Source: Rhodoferax sp.
GTDB taxonomy: Bacteria; Pseudomonadota; Gammaproteobacteria; Burkholderiales; Burkholderiaceae_C
Reading direction: 5' to 3'
Assembly: GCF_010365055.1 (NCBI RefSeq)
Contig: NZ_JAAFHA010000006.1
Location: 40,346-104,345 of the forward strand
Length of the DNA stretch: 64,000 nucleotides
In this document: piece by piece, positions 54,251-62,911 of the stretch
Numbering within the stretch: position 1 is the first letter of the stretch
Layout of the letters: each line of letters opens with the position of its first letter
Notes under the pieces: model-generated
Database searches by the model: none
Seen by the model: only the letters and a program-made list of their open reading frames with translations
What the model was told of the DNA's origin: nothing
Translations under genes and position numbers: made by a program

Positions 54251-54862
54251 ATGATTGAATTTTTCTTTGACTGCTCCAGCCCCTGGACCTATCTGGCCTT
54301 TCACAACCTGCAGCCACTGGCCGCCGAATTGAATGAGCCGGTGCGCTGGCGACCGGTGCTGGTGGGCGGCATTTTTAACGCCGTCAACCCCAGCGTCTAT
54401 GCCATGCGCGACAACCCGGTGCCCGCCAAATGGGCTTACATGCTCAAAGACCTGCAGGACTGGGCGCGCGAGACGGGTCTGAAGATTGTCTTCCCGCCCA
54501 GGGTCTTTCCAGTCAACAGTGTCAAGGCCATGCGCGGCTGCCTCTGGCTGGAGCCGCAGGGCAAGCTGCTGCCTTTTGCCACGGCGGTATTTGAAGCCTA
54601 CTGGACGCGCGAAGAAGACATTTCGCAGGACGCCGTGCTTATTGAAATCTGCGGCCAAGTCGGTGTCGATGGAGACGCGTTCTTGGCCGGCATCGGGCAA
54701 CCTGCCATCAAGGCGCAGCTCAAAGCGAACACCGAAGAAGTGATTGCGCGTGGCGGCTTTGGTTCGCCCACCATTTTCCTCGGCGACGACATGTATTTCG
54801 GCAACGACCGTCTGCCGCTGCTCAGGGCCGCGGTCCTGCGCGGACGCGCCGTCCCGTCGTGA
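54251..54862 (+). CDS. DsbA-fold 2-hydroxychromene-2-carboxylate isomerase family protein
   Basis: 203-residue kappa-GST-like protein. MIEFFFDCSSPWTYLAFHNL has the Ser of the glutathione/catalytic site at residue 9-10, and GGIFNAVNP plus the cis-Pro region GGFGSPTIFLGDDMYFGNDR fit HCCA isomerases, which act in naphthalene-type catabolism with glutathione. AAGGAAAACC lies ahead of the ATG. Downstream overlap TGATG with the next gene. Confidence 0.9.
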   Translation: MIEFFFDCSSPWTYLAFHNLQPLAAELNEPVRWRPVLVGGIFNAVNPSVYAMRDNPVPAKWAYMLKDLQDWARETGLKIVFPPRVFPVNSVKAMRGCLWLEPQGKLLPFATAVFEAYWTREEDISQDAVLIEICGQVGVDGDAFLAGIGQPAIKAQLKANTEEVIARGGFGSPTIFLGDDMYFGNDRLPLLRAAVLRGRAVPS

Positions 54863-55629
54863 TGTCTAAGCCCCAAGTCGACGCATCGGCAGGGGATGCA
54901 CCTTTCATTTTCTCGGCCGATGGTCATAAATCCCTGTATTTCACGCTCGACCAACTGCAAAGCCGCATGTGCAGTGCGCATCCCAACCAACTGGAGGTGG
55001 ATTACACGCGCACGATGATGGGCTTTTTGCTGTTGAACAGTCGACCGGCCCGCATTGCCATGATTGGACTCGGCGGTGGGTCGCTACTGAAGTTTTGCTA
55101 CCGCCACCTGCCCAACGCACACCTGACGATGGTCGAGATCAACCCGCAGGTGATTGCGCTGCGTCACGAGTTTGAAGTGCCGGAAGATGCCCAGCGCATC
55201 GAGCTTGTTTGCGCTGACGGGGCCGACTTTGTCCGTGACGCCGCAGCCAACAACTCCATCGGTTATGACGTGCTGCTGGTTGACGGCTTTGACAGCGCGG
55301 GGCTGGCGCCCAGCCTGTGTTCACAACGCTTTTACAACGACTGCTATCAGGCGCTCTCACCGCAAGGTGTCATGGTAGCCAACCTGCACCATGACGATCC
55401 CCAACACGCCCTGTTCACCGCACGCATCCGGCTGGCTTTTGACGGCAATTTGCTGGAAGTCGCCTCACAGAAAAAAAGCAACAGCATTCTTTTCGCCCGT
55501 AAAGGCCAGCTGATTTCAATCGACGAAATACGGCAGAGCAACCCGCTGAAGAACTTTGACCAGGACGTTCGCGCTCAACTGCAACGCGAATTTGCGCGCA
55601 TTTCCTGGGCGGCGACGCAAGTCGCTTAG
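54862..55629 (+). CDS. Spermidine-synthase-like methyltransferase-fold protein
   Basis: 255-residue protein with the Rossmann core of polyamine aminopropyltransferases: IAMIGLGGGSLLKFCYRHLP, LTMVEINPQVIALRHEF, VCADGADFVRD and YDVLLVDGFD. The N-terminal beta part is short, and the usual catalytic Asp-Glu context for putrescine is not obvious, so true spermidine synthesis is uncertain. ATG 54862 overlaps the upstream stop (TGATG). The gene converges on the scoB stop with an 8-bp gap. Confidence 0.85.
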   Translation: MSKPQVDASAGDAPFIFSADGHKSLYFTLDQLQSRMCSAHPNQLEVDYTRTMMGFLLLNSRPARIAMIGLGGGSLLKFCYRHLPNAHLTMVEINPQVIALRHEFEVPEDAQRIELVCADGADFVRDAAANNSIGYDVLLVDGFDSAGLAPSLCSQRFYNDCYQALSPQGVMVANLHHDDPQHALFTARIRLAFDGNLLEVASQKKSNSILFARKGQLISIDEIRQSNPLKNFDQDVRAQLQREFARISWAATQVA

Positions 55630-55637
55630 AGCACCGT

Positions 55638-56276
55638 TTAATGCAGTTGCACGCCGGTCTTGGCCTGCAGTTCTTCGAGCGTTACGCCCGGGGCCATCTC
55701 CACCACTTTCAGGCCATGCGGCGTCACGTCCAGCACGGCCAGGTCGGTGATGATGCGGTCCACCACGCCGACACCGGTCAATGGCAACGTGCAGCTGGGC
55801 AAGATTTTCAAATCAATGGTGCCATCCTTCTTCTTGGCCACGTGTTCCATCAGCACGACGACGCTCTTGACGCCGCCCACCAGGTCCATCGCACCGCCCA
55901 TGCCTTTGACCATCTTGCCGGGGATCATCCAGTTGGCCAGATCGCCTTTCTCGCTCACCTGCATGGCACCCAGAATACTCAGGTTGATCTTGCCGCCACG
56001 GATCATGGCAAAGCTGTCGTGGCTGCCAAAGATGGACGAACCGGGGATCGTGGTCACGGTCTGTTTGCCGGCGTTGATCAGGTCGGCGTCGACTTCGTCT
56101 TCGGTGGGAAACGGACCGATTCCCAGCATGCCGTTTTCACTTTGCAGCCAGACTTCAATGTCGGGTGACACAAAGTTCGCCACCAGGGTGGGCAAACCGA
56201 TGCCGAGGTTGACGTAAAAACCGTCTTTAAGCTCTTCTGCCGCTTTGGCAGCCATTTGTTCGCGTGTCCAGGCCAT
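55638..56276 (-). CDS. scoB: 3-oxoacid CoA-transferase subunit B
   Basis: 212-residue beta subunit of a succinyl-CoA:3-oxoacid CoA-transferase. The catalytic Glu is in [40 protein letters not shown] and [20 protein letters not shown] follow the family, and the length is normal. Two bases separate its start from the subunit A stop. It would activate acetoacetate or 3-oxoadipate with succinyl-CoA, which fits acetoacetate from the lyase at 7481 or ring-cleavage products (inference). Confidence 0.93.
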   Translation of the reverse strand: MAWTREQMAAKAAEELKDGFYVNLGIGLPTLVANFVSPDIEVWLQSENGMLGIGPFPTEDEVDADLINAGKQTVTTIPGSSIFGSHDSFAMIRGGKINLSILGAMQVSEKGDLANWMIPGKMVKGMGGAMDLVGGVKSVVVLMEHVAKKKDGTIDLKILPSCTLPLTGVGVVDRIITDLAVLDVTPHGLKVVEMAPGVTLEELQAKTGVQLH

Positions 56277-56278
56277 GA

Positions 56279-56998
56279 TCAGACTCCTGCTTTCTTGGTC
56301 GATGTTTCGGTGATCGTTCTCTGCTCAATCCGCTTCTCGGGATGCGCATTGAGAACAATCCGGTGTACGTAAATTCCTGGCAAGTGAACCGAATCCGGGT
56401 CGAAGGTGCCCACCTCAACGATTTCTTCAACCTCAACCACCGTGATTTTGCCGGCCATCGCCACCGCCGGGTTGAAATTGCGCGCCGTGCGCCTGAACAG
56501 CAGATTGCCGCTCTTGTCAGCCTTCCAGGCCTTGACCAAGGACACCTCGGGCACGAGCGCTCGCTCCATGATGTACGTATGGCCATCAAACTCGCGCGTT
56601 TCTTTGCCCTCAGCCACCAGCGTGCCCACGCCGGTGCGCACATAGAAAGCGGGAATGCCAGCGCCGCCAGCACGCAGCTTTTCAGCCAGCGTGCCTTGCG
56701 GCGTGAAGTCCAACTGCAGTTCGCCCGACAGGTACTGGCGTTCAAATTCCTTGTTCTCACCGACGTAGCTGGAGATCATTTTGGTGATCTGGCGCGTGTC
56801 AAGGAGCTTGCCCAAGCCAAAGCCATCAACGCCAGCATTGTTGGAAATGACGGTGAGGTCTTTGACGCCGCTGGCACACAGGGCGTCAATCAGGGCCTCG
56901 GGAATGCCACACAGACCAAAGCCGCCAACGGCCAGCAACTGGCCATCTTTGACGATGCCTTCCAGTGCTTTGGCCGCGTTAGGGTAAATTTTGTTCAC
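56279..56998 (-). CDS. scoA: 3-oxoacid CoA-transferase subunit A
   Basis: 239-residue alpha subunit: [20 protein letters not shown] (CoA-binding glycine loop), [40 protein letters not shown] and [27 protein letters not shown] stands before ATG 56998. It is divergent from the PAS-LuxR gene, which probably regulates it. PcaI is the alternative name if the substrate is 3-oxoadipate. Confidence 0.93.
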   Translation of the reverse strand: MNKIYPNAAKALEGIVKDGQLLAVGGFGLCGIPEALIDALCASGVKDLTVISNNAGVDGFGLGKLLDTRQITKMISSYVGENKEFERQYLSGELQLDFTPQGTLAEKLRAGGAGIPAFYVRTGVGTLVAEGKETREFDGHTYIMERALVPEVSLVKAWKADKSGNLLFRRTARNFNPAVAMAGKITVVEVEEIVEVGTFDPDSVHLPGIYVHRIVLNAHPEKRIEQRTITETSTKKAGV

Positions 56999-57035
56999 TG
57001 TGCAATCTCCTTCAAAGAAATAATGGCCTTACGAT

Positions 57036-57065
57036 ACTACCTAACTTCATACGTAGTTTTCCGTA
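57036..57065. promoter_or_regulatory. Operator candidates between scoA and the LuxR gene
   Basis: ACTAC-N12-GTAGT (57036-57057) and an overlapping TACGTAGTTTTCCGTA (57050-57065, TACG...CGTA ends) are inverted repeats in the 102-bp divergent gap. They are plausible LuxR/NarL-type binding sites; no experimental site is known to me. Confidence 0.4.
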
Positions 57066-57100
57066 AAGTACAAACCCTAAGTATTGCTCGCCCACACCGC

Positions 57101-57643
57101 ATGGATATCGATTACCGTCTTGCCTTCGATCTGGCGCCCGTCGGCCTCGCCCTCTCAAGCAACCGCACCATGCTGGACTGCAACCGCCACCTGTGCGAGA
57201 TGTTTGGTGCCTCGCGTGAATTATTGGTGGGTCAGTCCTTTCAGGTGCTGTACCCCAGCGCCATTGAATTTGAGCGCACGGGCTCGCGCATTGCCCCCTT
57301 GTTGAACCGCAACGGCACCTACGCCGACGACCGCATCATGAAGCGCGCCAACGGTGAAACATTCTGGTGTCATGTCACCGGCCGCGCGCTCAACCCGGAC
57401 GCACCGCATGAAACCGGTATCTGGACCTTCAAAGACCTGAGCTCGCGCCGCCCGGTCAAGGCGGAGTTGACGGCGCGCGAACGCGAGGTGGCGGCGCACC
57501 TGATGGATGGATTGACCAGCAAGGAAATCGGCAAAACGCTGGCCATCAGCCACCGGACGGTTGAAATTTACCGCGCCCGCCTGATGCGCAAATACAAGGC
57601 ATCCAACACCGGGGACTTGGTGCACAAATTAATGGCGGGCTGA
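57101..57643 (+). CDS. PAS-LuxR transcriptional regulator
   Basis: 180-residue regulator with an N-terminal PAS domain (MDIDYRLAFDLAPVGLALSS, GQSFQVLYPSAIEFERTG, MKRANGETFWCHVTGRAL) and a C-terminal LuxR helix-turn-helix (LTAREREVAAHLMDGLTSKE, IGKTLAISHRTVEIYRARLM). It has no receiver domain, so it may sense a ligand or redox state directly. ATG 57101 matches the PAS start; an ATG at 57023 in frame would add 26 residues that run through the operator region. It diverges from scoA. Confidence 0.87.
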   Translation: MDIDYRLAFDLAPVGLALSSNRTMLDCNRHLCEMFGASRELLVGQSFQVLYPSAIEFERTGSRIAPLLNRNGTYADDRIMKRANGETFWCHVTGRALNPDAPHETGIWTFKDLSSRRPVKAELTAREREVAAHLMDGLTSKEIGKTLAISHRTVEIYRARLMRKYKASNTGDLVHKLMAG

Positions 57644-57675
57644 AAAAAGGACAACAGATTCAGGCCGGCCTAGCC

Positions 57676-57773
57676 GCAGGTTCATTCGTGCAGGCAAGCT
57701 TCACGTCTGGCGCGCGGCGCAGGGGAATGCTGTAGTCGGCATTGACTGGAATCAACAGCATGCCCAGCATGCG
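57676..57773. repeat. Inverted partial copy of the downstream methyltransferase gene
   Basis: These 98 bases are the reverse complement of 58256-58371 inside the next gene, identical by eye except for an 18-base deletion. No frame survives. It shows that an inverted duplication with later loss occurred here. Confidence 0.85.
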
Positions 57774-57886
57774 AGCCCTGGCGGCCGATCGGGTGTCCGA
57801 AAGTGTCTATTTACGCCAGGGAAAATACCGACACGCCGATTGAGTTGGCCCATCTGTTAAAACACGCAATCTCCATTTTTCTGCGA

Positions 57887-59113
57887 ATGACCCAGCCGAT
57901 GCCTAATTCACCTTCCCCTGTCGCTACAGAACCTGCCACCAACCCGCCGCCTGTGATCCGCTGGCTTGAGGCCGAGCAGGAGCGTTCAGCGCGCTGGCGC
58001 TCGGAGCGCGGTGCACCACCGCCCAAACGAGTCGTGCTGGCCGATGACACCACCACCGCCGACATTGCCTACCGACTGGCCTGCGAAGGTACGGCCCTGC
58101 TCTGGCGCGGCGATTTTCAGAATGCCAAGCAGCTGCTGCAGGCCCTGGCACGCCGCACGGACCAGGTTCCCACGCGCAAGCGCAAAAAGGCAGCCACGCC
58201 AGTGCCGGTGGCGCAGGCCTTTCACCTGCACCGCCTGGCGCAGTCGCAGCGGGCGCGCATGCTGGGCATGCTGTTGATTCCAGTCAATGCCGACTACAGC
58301 ATTCCCCTGCGCCGCGCGCCAGACGTGAAGCTTGCCTGCACCGAGGCATGGGGCCCAGCGAATGAACCTGCGGGCGTCTCGGTGGTCTCCTTGCGTGAAT
58401 TGCTGGGCATCACCAGCGCGCACGAATGGCGCCGCAAAGGCGTTGAAATTGCTGCGCTCGGCGAGCCTCCCCACAACCGTATTCATCCGCATTACGGCGT
58501 GTTCTCCCCGGTGCGTGGCGAATACATCCATCTGGTTGCCACCGCGCATTTGCCCAAACCCCCGAGCGGGCAGGCATTGATCGCGTTTGACGTTGGTACC
58601 GGCACCGGCGTGCTATCCGCCGTGCTGGCGCGGCGCGGCGTCCGCCAGATTGTGGCCACCGATCAAGACCCCCGGGCGCTGGCCTGCGCGCGGGACAACC
58701 TGACGCGTTTGAACGTAACCGACAAGGTTCAACTGGTGCAGACGGATCTGTTTCCAGAGGGGCAAGCCTCGCTCGTGGTGTGCAACCCACCCTGGCTGCC
58801 CGCGCGGCCCAGCTCGCCGATTGAACGCGCGGTGTACGACGAAGGCGGGCGCATGTTGACCGGCTTTCTGAAGGGACTGACCGCCCACCTCGCCCCCAAA
58901 GGGGAAGGCTGGCTGATCTTGTCCAACCTGGCCGAACATCTGGGTCTGCGCACGCGCGAAGAACTGCTGGCGGCGTTCGAGGCTAACGGCCTGCGCGTGG
59001 TGAGCCGCATCGATGCCAAACCGCAGCACCCCAAGGCGTCGGATGCCAGCGACCCGCTGGCCGATGCCAGGTCGCGTGAAGTGACCTCGCTCTGGCGCCT
59101 GGCAGCTGCTTAG
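57887..59113 (+). CDS. Class I SAM-dependent methyltransferase (HemK/RsmC-like)
   Basis: 408-residue protein. The N-terminal 190 residues form a domain of their own (RWLEAEQERSARWRSERGAP, LACEGTALLWRGDFQNAKQL). The C-terminal half is a Rossmann methyltransferase with motif I FDVGTGTGVLSAVLARRG, the acidic loop IVATDQDPRALACARDNL, and motif IV VVCNPPWLPARP, the NPPW typical of N-methylating enzymes acting on Gln, Asn or base amino groups. Start at ATG 57887 (MTQPMPNSPSPV); the frame is open for 28 further codons. The target is unknown. Part of its sequence occurs inverted upstream. Confidence 0.87.
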   Translation: MTQPMPNSPSPVATEPATNPPPVIRWLEAEQERSARWRSERGAPPPKRVVLADDTTTADIAYRLACEGTALLWRGDFQNAKQLLQALARRTDQVPTRKRKKAATPVPVAQAFHLHRLAQSQRARMLGMLLIPVNADYSIPLRRAPDVKLACTEAWGPANEPAGVSVVSLRELLGITSAHEWRRKGVEIAALGEPPHNRIHPHYGVFSPVRGEYIHLVATAHLPKPPSGQALIAFDVGTGTGVLSAVLARRGVRQIVATDQDPRALACARDNLTRLNVTDKVQLVQTDLFPEGQASLVVCNPPWLPARPSSPIERAVYDEGGRMLTGFLKGLTAHLAPKGEGWLILSNLAEHLGLRTREELLAAFEANGLRVVSRIDAKPQHPKASDASDPLADARSREVTSLWRLAAA

Positions 59114-59165
59114 CCAACACAAGCAAGCAACCATGACCAGCGTCGTCGACGTGCTGGCTTGACCC

Positions 59166-59305
59166 ATGAAACTGCTGCTGGTGGAAGACGGTCTGGCGAC
59201 GCCGGTGTCGACGACTCCCTGCCCAAACCGTTCGATCTTGATGAACTCGAAGCCCGGCTCCGCCGCCGCCCAGAAAATAGTGACAGAATCACGCGATGGC
59301 CCTGA
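59166..59305 (+). pseudogene. Remnant of an OmpR-type response regulator
   Basis: MKLLLVEDGLA opens as a receiver domain, and after about 25 bases, in the next frame, comes GVDDSLPKPFDLDELEARLR then a stop at 59303-59305. In whole receivers these parts are the first strand and the last (Lys-Pro-Phe) strand/helix, so the middle, including the phospho-acceptor Asp, is deleted. Confidence 0.7.
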
Positions 59306-59383
59306 TGAACGTCTCCGTTGTAATACTGCATTTTGTGAGCAAGCCGACCCTGCTGCGCAGGCACACCTCAAGTACCACAAGCC

Positions 59384-59701
59384 ATGACCAATAGCAAATA
59401 CGCAGGCTTCTTTCCAGAACTCATCAACAATGAAGCGGATGAGACCACGCGGCCCCTGCCGATTCAGGAGTTGCCGCGGCAATTCCAGATTGACCACGAG
59501 ATGGCAGTCATCCGCACCCATCACGCGCGCATCGCCAGCGCCATCGACATGTTTTGGGGTCACAAGGATTGCGTCGAGTACTTGCATCAACTGATTCTCA
59601 ATGGCGGTGACGGTGTCGGCAGAACCCGGATTGGCTTCAAGCACGAGGTCTTGGCAGCCTTCATGCATCTCATCACGCTGCACGACCTGCCAGAAAATTG
59701 A
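59384..59701 (+). CDS. Conserved hypothetical protein, 105 residues
   Basis: Soluble, mostly helical small protein: MTNSKYAGFFPELINNEADE, RIASAIDMFWGHKDCVEYLH and GGDGVGRTRIGFKHEVLAAF. Composition and codon use match neighbouring genes and it ends cleanly before hslR (48 bp). I recall similar short proteins in Comamonadaceae, but not a function. The ribosome site is weak. A gene is more likely than chance, because the frame on the opposite strand is poorer. Confidence 0.6.
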   Translation: MTNSKYAGFFPELINNEADETTRPLPIQELPRQFQIDHEMAVIRTHHARIASAIDMFWGHKDCVEYLHQLILNGGDGVGRTRIGFKHEVLAAFMHLITLHDLPEN

Positions 59702-59749
59702 CTGGTATCTGGTCGTGTCACGTCCATCACCCATCAAGCGTGCCAGCTA

Positions 59750-60175
59750 ATGGAACGATTGCGCATCGACAAATGGCTGTGGGCCGCCCGCTTTTACAAA
59801 ACGCGCAGTCTGGCCAGCGAAGAAATTGACAAGGGCCGGGTGCATGTCAACGGCGTGGCGGTCAAACCGGCGCGTGAAGTCAAAGTCGGCGACACGCTGC
59901 TGCTGCGCACCGGCCCCATCACCCGCACCGTGGTCGTGCAAGGCATCAGTGACAAGCGCGGCCCGGCGCCCGTGGCCGCGCTGCTGTTCCAGGAAACCGC
60001 CGAGTCCATCGCCAGCCGCGCCCTTGCCGCCGAGCAACGCCGCCTGGCACCGGAACCGGCCCTGAGCCTGACGCAAGGCCGCCCCACCAAGCGCGACCGC
60101 CGCGACACCGAAAAAGCCCGCAGCGGCCAGGTCCACGACTGGGACCAGCGCTGGAGCGCTTCCATCGACACCTGA
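59750..60175 (+). CDS. hslR: S4-domain RNA-binding heat-shock protein Hsp15
   Basis: 141-residue protein; in E. coli Hsp15 binds free 50S subunits carrying nascent chains. The S4 domain is at residues 1-65: MERLRIDKWLWAARFYKTRS, then LASEEIDKGRVHVNGVAVKP and VKVGDTLLL. The basic C-terminal tail (RPTKRDRRDTEKARSG) is normal for the family. It converges on parC across a long hairpin. Confidence 0.9.
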   Translation: MERLRIDKWLWAARFYKTRSLASEEIDKGRVHVNGVAVKPAREVKVGDTLLLRTGPITRTVVVQGISDKRGPAPVAALLFQETAESIASRALAAEQRRLAPEPALSLTQGRPTKRDRRDTEKARSGQVHDWDQRWSASIDT

Positions 60176-60203
60176 ATCCCGGTGCAATTCATCCAGTAAA
60201 GTG

Positions 60204-60282
60204 GCATGGGGGCTGGCATGGCCAGGGCCCTCATGCTGTCAAAGGCCCAGAAATCGGTCCCCAGCCATACCAGCCCCCATGC
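60204..60282. terminator. Long inverted repeat between convergent hslR and parC
   Basis: GCATGGGGGCTGGCATGGC (60204-60222) and GCCATACCAGCCCCCATGC (60264-60282) pair over 19 positions with one mismatch around a 41-base loop. No U-run follows on either side, so it could be a bidirectional processing or Rho-type end, or a small mobile palindrome. Confidence 0.55.
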
Positions 60283-60307
60283 TTTGCGACATGCCTGGCG
60301 TGCAACC

Positions 60308-62689
60308 TCAAGCCACGCGCGTGACCGTCGTCGGCTTGAAGCCCAGATCAGCGACCTTTCCTTTGCGCCCGCGCACCGCCCGCGCGTTGTTGAGGCTGCG
60401 AATCTCCAGCGTCTCGTCGCGCGCTTTGCCACCGCGCCCGATGCCTTCGATCTTGACGCTGCGCAGGTAAGCGCAAGCGCCGGCCAGCGTGTCCTTGTCT
60501 TCCAGATCAATCAGCATCAGCCCGCGCCCGCCGGTGGCCATGGTTTTGAGCTGGTCGATCTCGAAGGTCAAAATGCGTCCGCCAGTTGAGGCGCAAGCCA
60601 CGTGCGTGGCAGCGACCCACGGCACAGACCCCGAGCCGCCCGCCACCGGTGACGGCTTGCACAAGGTTTCGCCTGCGTTGCAGGTGACGAAGGCCTTGCC
60701 CGCCTTCAGGCGCGAACTCATGTTCTCCACCGACGCCATAAAACCGTAGCCGCCCGAACTGCTCAGCAGCAGGGTCGCCGTGGCCGGGCCGGCAAAGTAA
60801 TACAGCAGCGCGGTGCCACTCTCCAACTCAATCAGGCTCGTGATCGGTTGACCGTCACCGCGCGCGCCTGGCAACAATGCCACCGCCACCGAATAGACCC
60901 GGCCATTGCTGCCAAACACCAGCAGCGTGTCGACCGTGCGGCATTCAAAGGTGTCGTAAAGCGCGTCACCAGCCTTGAAGTTGTATTCCGCCGGTAGGCC
61001 GCCGTTGACAGCGCGCTCGCTGGCCCAGCCTTTTTGCGCACGCACCCAGCCCATTTGACTCACCACCACCGTCACTGGCTCATCCACCACCTTGACTTCG
61101 AGCACCGCTTTTTTCTCGGTCTGGATCAGCGTGCGGCGCGGGTCGGCAAAGGTTTTGGCATCAAGCTCAATTTCCTTGATCATCAGGCGGCGCAAGGTGG
61201 CTGGGCTGCCCAGGATTTCTTCGAGCTTTTGCTGCTCGCCGCGCAGTCCGGCCAGCTCCTGCTCGATCTTGATCGCCTCCAGCCGCGCCAGTTGGCGCAG
61301 GCGGATTTCCAATATGTCCTCAGCCTGCCGGTCCGACAGGTTAAACCGGGCGATCAGCGCCGCCTTGGGCTCGTCGGCCTGGCGAATGATGGCGATCACT
61401 TCGTCGATATTGAGCAGCACCAGTGCGCGCCCTTCCAGGATATGGATGCGGTCCAGCACCTTGTCCAGGCGGTGTTGCGAGCGCCGCTCGATGGTTTGCT
61501 GGCGGAACGCGATCCACTCGGTCAGCATCTGACGCAAGGACTTTTGCGTCGGCCGGCCATCCAACCCGATCATGGTCAGGTTGATCGGGCTGGAGCTCTC
61601 CAGACTGGTGTGCGCCAGCAGCGTGGTGATGAGCTCCTGCTGGCTGATCTTGCTGGTCTTGGGCTCGCACACCAGACGCACGGCGGCGTCTTTGCTCGAT
61701 TCATCGCGCACGCCGTCGAGCACCGACAGGAGCGTCGCCTTGAGCTGGTTTTGCTCCAACGACAGGGCCTTTTTGCCGGCCTTGATCTTGGGGTTGCTCA
61801 GTTCTTCAATTTCCTCCAACACCCGCTGCGTGCTGACCCCCGGCGGCAACTCGGTCAGCACCAGGCGCCACTGGCCGCGCGCCAGGTCTTCAATCTTCCA
61901 GCGCGCCCGGCATTTGAGCGAGCCGCGGCCGCTGCGGTAAGCGTCGGCAATGTCTTCCGCGCTGCTGATGATCTGGCCGCCACCGGGGTAGTCCGGGCCG
62001 GGAATCAGCGCGAACAACTCCGCCTCGCTGAGCTGGGGCGACTTGATCAGCGCGATGCAGGCATCGGCCACCTCGCGCAGGTTGTGGCTCGGGATTTCGG
62101 TGGCGAGCCCGACCGCAATGCCGCTGGCGCCATTGAGCAGGTTGAAGGGCAAGCGCGCCGGCAACTGGCTGGGCTCCTGCGTCGATCCGTCGTAGTTGGG
62201 AACGAAATCGACCGTGCCTTCGTCGATTTCATCGAGCAGCAGCCCGGTGATCTTGGCCAAACGCGCCTCGGTGTAACGCATCGCGGCGGCGCCGTCGCCG
62301 TCACGCGAGCCGAAGTTGCCGTGGCCGTCAATCAAAGGGTAGCGCTGTGAAAAGTCCTGCGCCATGCGCACCGCAGCGTCATACACCGAGGAGTCCCCAT
62401 GTGGGTGAAAGCGCCCCAGCACGTCACCGACTATCCGAGCCGATTTGACCGGCTTGGCCCCCGTATTGCCGTTGGGGCCACCATATCCCAAGCCCATGCG
62501 ACTCATGGCGTACAAAATGCGCCGCTGCACAGGTTTCTGGCCGTCGCAAACATCGGGCAAGGCGCGACCCTTGACCACGCTCAGGGCGTATTCCAGGTAG
62601 GCACGCTGGGCGTAGGTCGCCAGATTCAGCGCATCGTCACCCTCAGGCTCGGCCAGTGGTGCAATGTCAAAAATTAGTTGATCAGTCAT
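60308..62689 (-). CDS. parC: DNA topoisomerase IV subunit A
   Basis: 793-residue DNA-cutting subunit. The QRDR region has [20 protein letters not shown] (Ser at the usual quinolone position, so wild-type-like). The catalytic Tyr lies in [10 protein letters not shown], followed by [20 protein letters not shown]. The tower and coiled-coil (about 340-480) and the C-terminal pinwheel (from about 500) complete the length. Start at ATG 62689 ([15 protein letters not shown]). parE lies 222 bp upstream in the same direction. Confidence 0.95.
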   Translation of the reverse strand: MTDQLIFDIAPLAEPEGDDALNLATYAQRAYLEYALSVVKGRALPDVCDGQKPVQRRILYAMSRMGLGYGGPNGNTGAKPVKSARIVGDVLGRFHPHGDSSVYDAAVRMAQDFSQRYPLIDGHGNFGSRDGDGAAAMRYTEARLAKITGLLLDEIDEGTVDFVPNYDGSTQEPSQLPARLPFNLLNGASGIAVGLATEIPSHNLREVADACIALIKSPQLSEAELFALIPGPDYPGGGQIISSAEDIADAYRSGRGSLKCRARWKIEDLARGQWRLVLTELPPGVSTQRVLEEIEELSNPKIKAGKKALSLEQNQLKATLLSVLDGVRDESSKDAAVRLVCEPKTSKISQQELITTLLAHTSLESSSPINLTMIGLDGRPTQKSLRQMLTEWIAFRQQTIERRSQHRLDKVLDRIHILEGRALVLLNIDEVIAIIRQADEPKAALIARFNLSDRQAEDILEIRLRQLARLEAIKIEQELAGLRGEQQKLEEILGSPATLRRLMIKEIELDAKTFADPRRTLIQTEKKAVLEVKVVDEPVTVVVSQMGWVRAQKGWASERAVNGGLPAEYNFKAGDALYDTFECRTVDTLLVFGSNGRVYSVAVALLPGARGDGQPITSLIELESGTALLYYFAGPATATLLLSSSGGYGFMASVENMSSRLKAGKAFVTCNAGETLCKPSPVAGGSGSVPWVAATHVACASTGGRILTFEIDQLKTMATGGRGLMLIDLEDKDTLAGACAYLRSVKIEGIGRGGKARDETLEIRSLNNARAVRGRKGKVADLGFKPTTVTRVA

Positions 62690-62850
62690 AGAAAACAGTA
62701 GTCGGATTTCATTAAATCAAAGCAAAAATTTCAAACGGACCCGCGCAGTGGCTGGGTTGGGCGGCCGACGATTTCTGGTACTCCAGCATGAGGAGGCAGC
62801 CAAACCCGGCTGCTGCGCAGCGACACCATGAAGACAGCGATTACCGTATA

Positions 62851-62898
62851 AAAATAATAGCTACTAATGCATACAGGACGGGGGCTAGAGCCCTAAAA
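62851..62898. repeat. Short interspersed repeat, copy 8
   Basis: AATAATAGCTACTAATGCAT ... GACGGGGGCTAGAGCCC, then A/T-rich sequence, lying right behind the parE stop in the parE-parC gap. Confidence 0.7.
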
Positions 62899-62911
62899 GT
62901 CTTAAAAAATT

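Noticed and set aside
61034..62350. Plus-strand frame opposite parC
   Set aside because: Shadow of a strongly conserved gene; no start signals.
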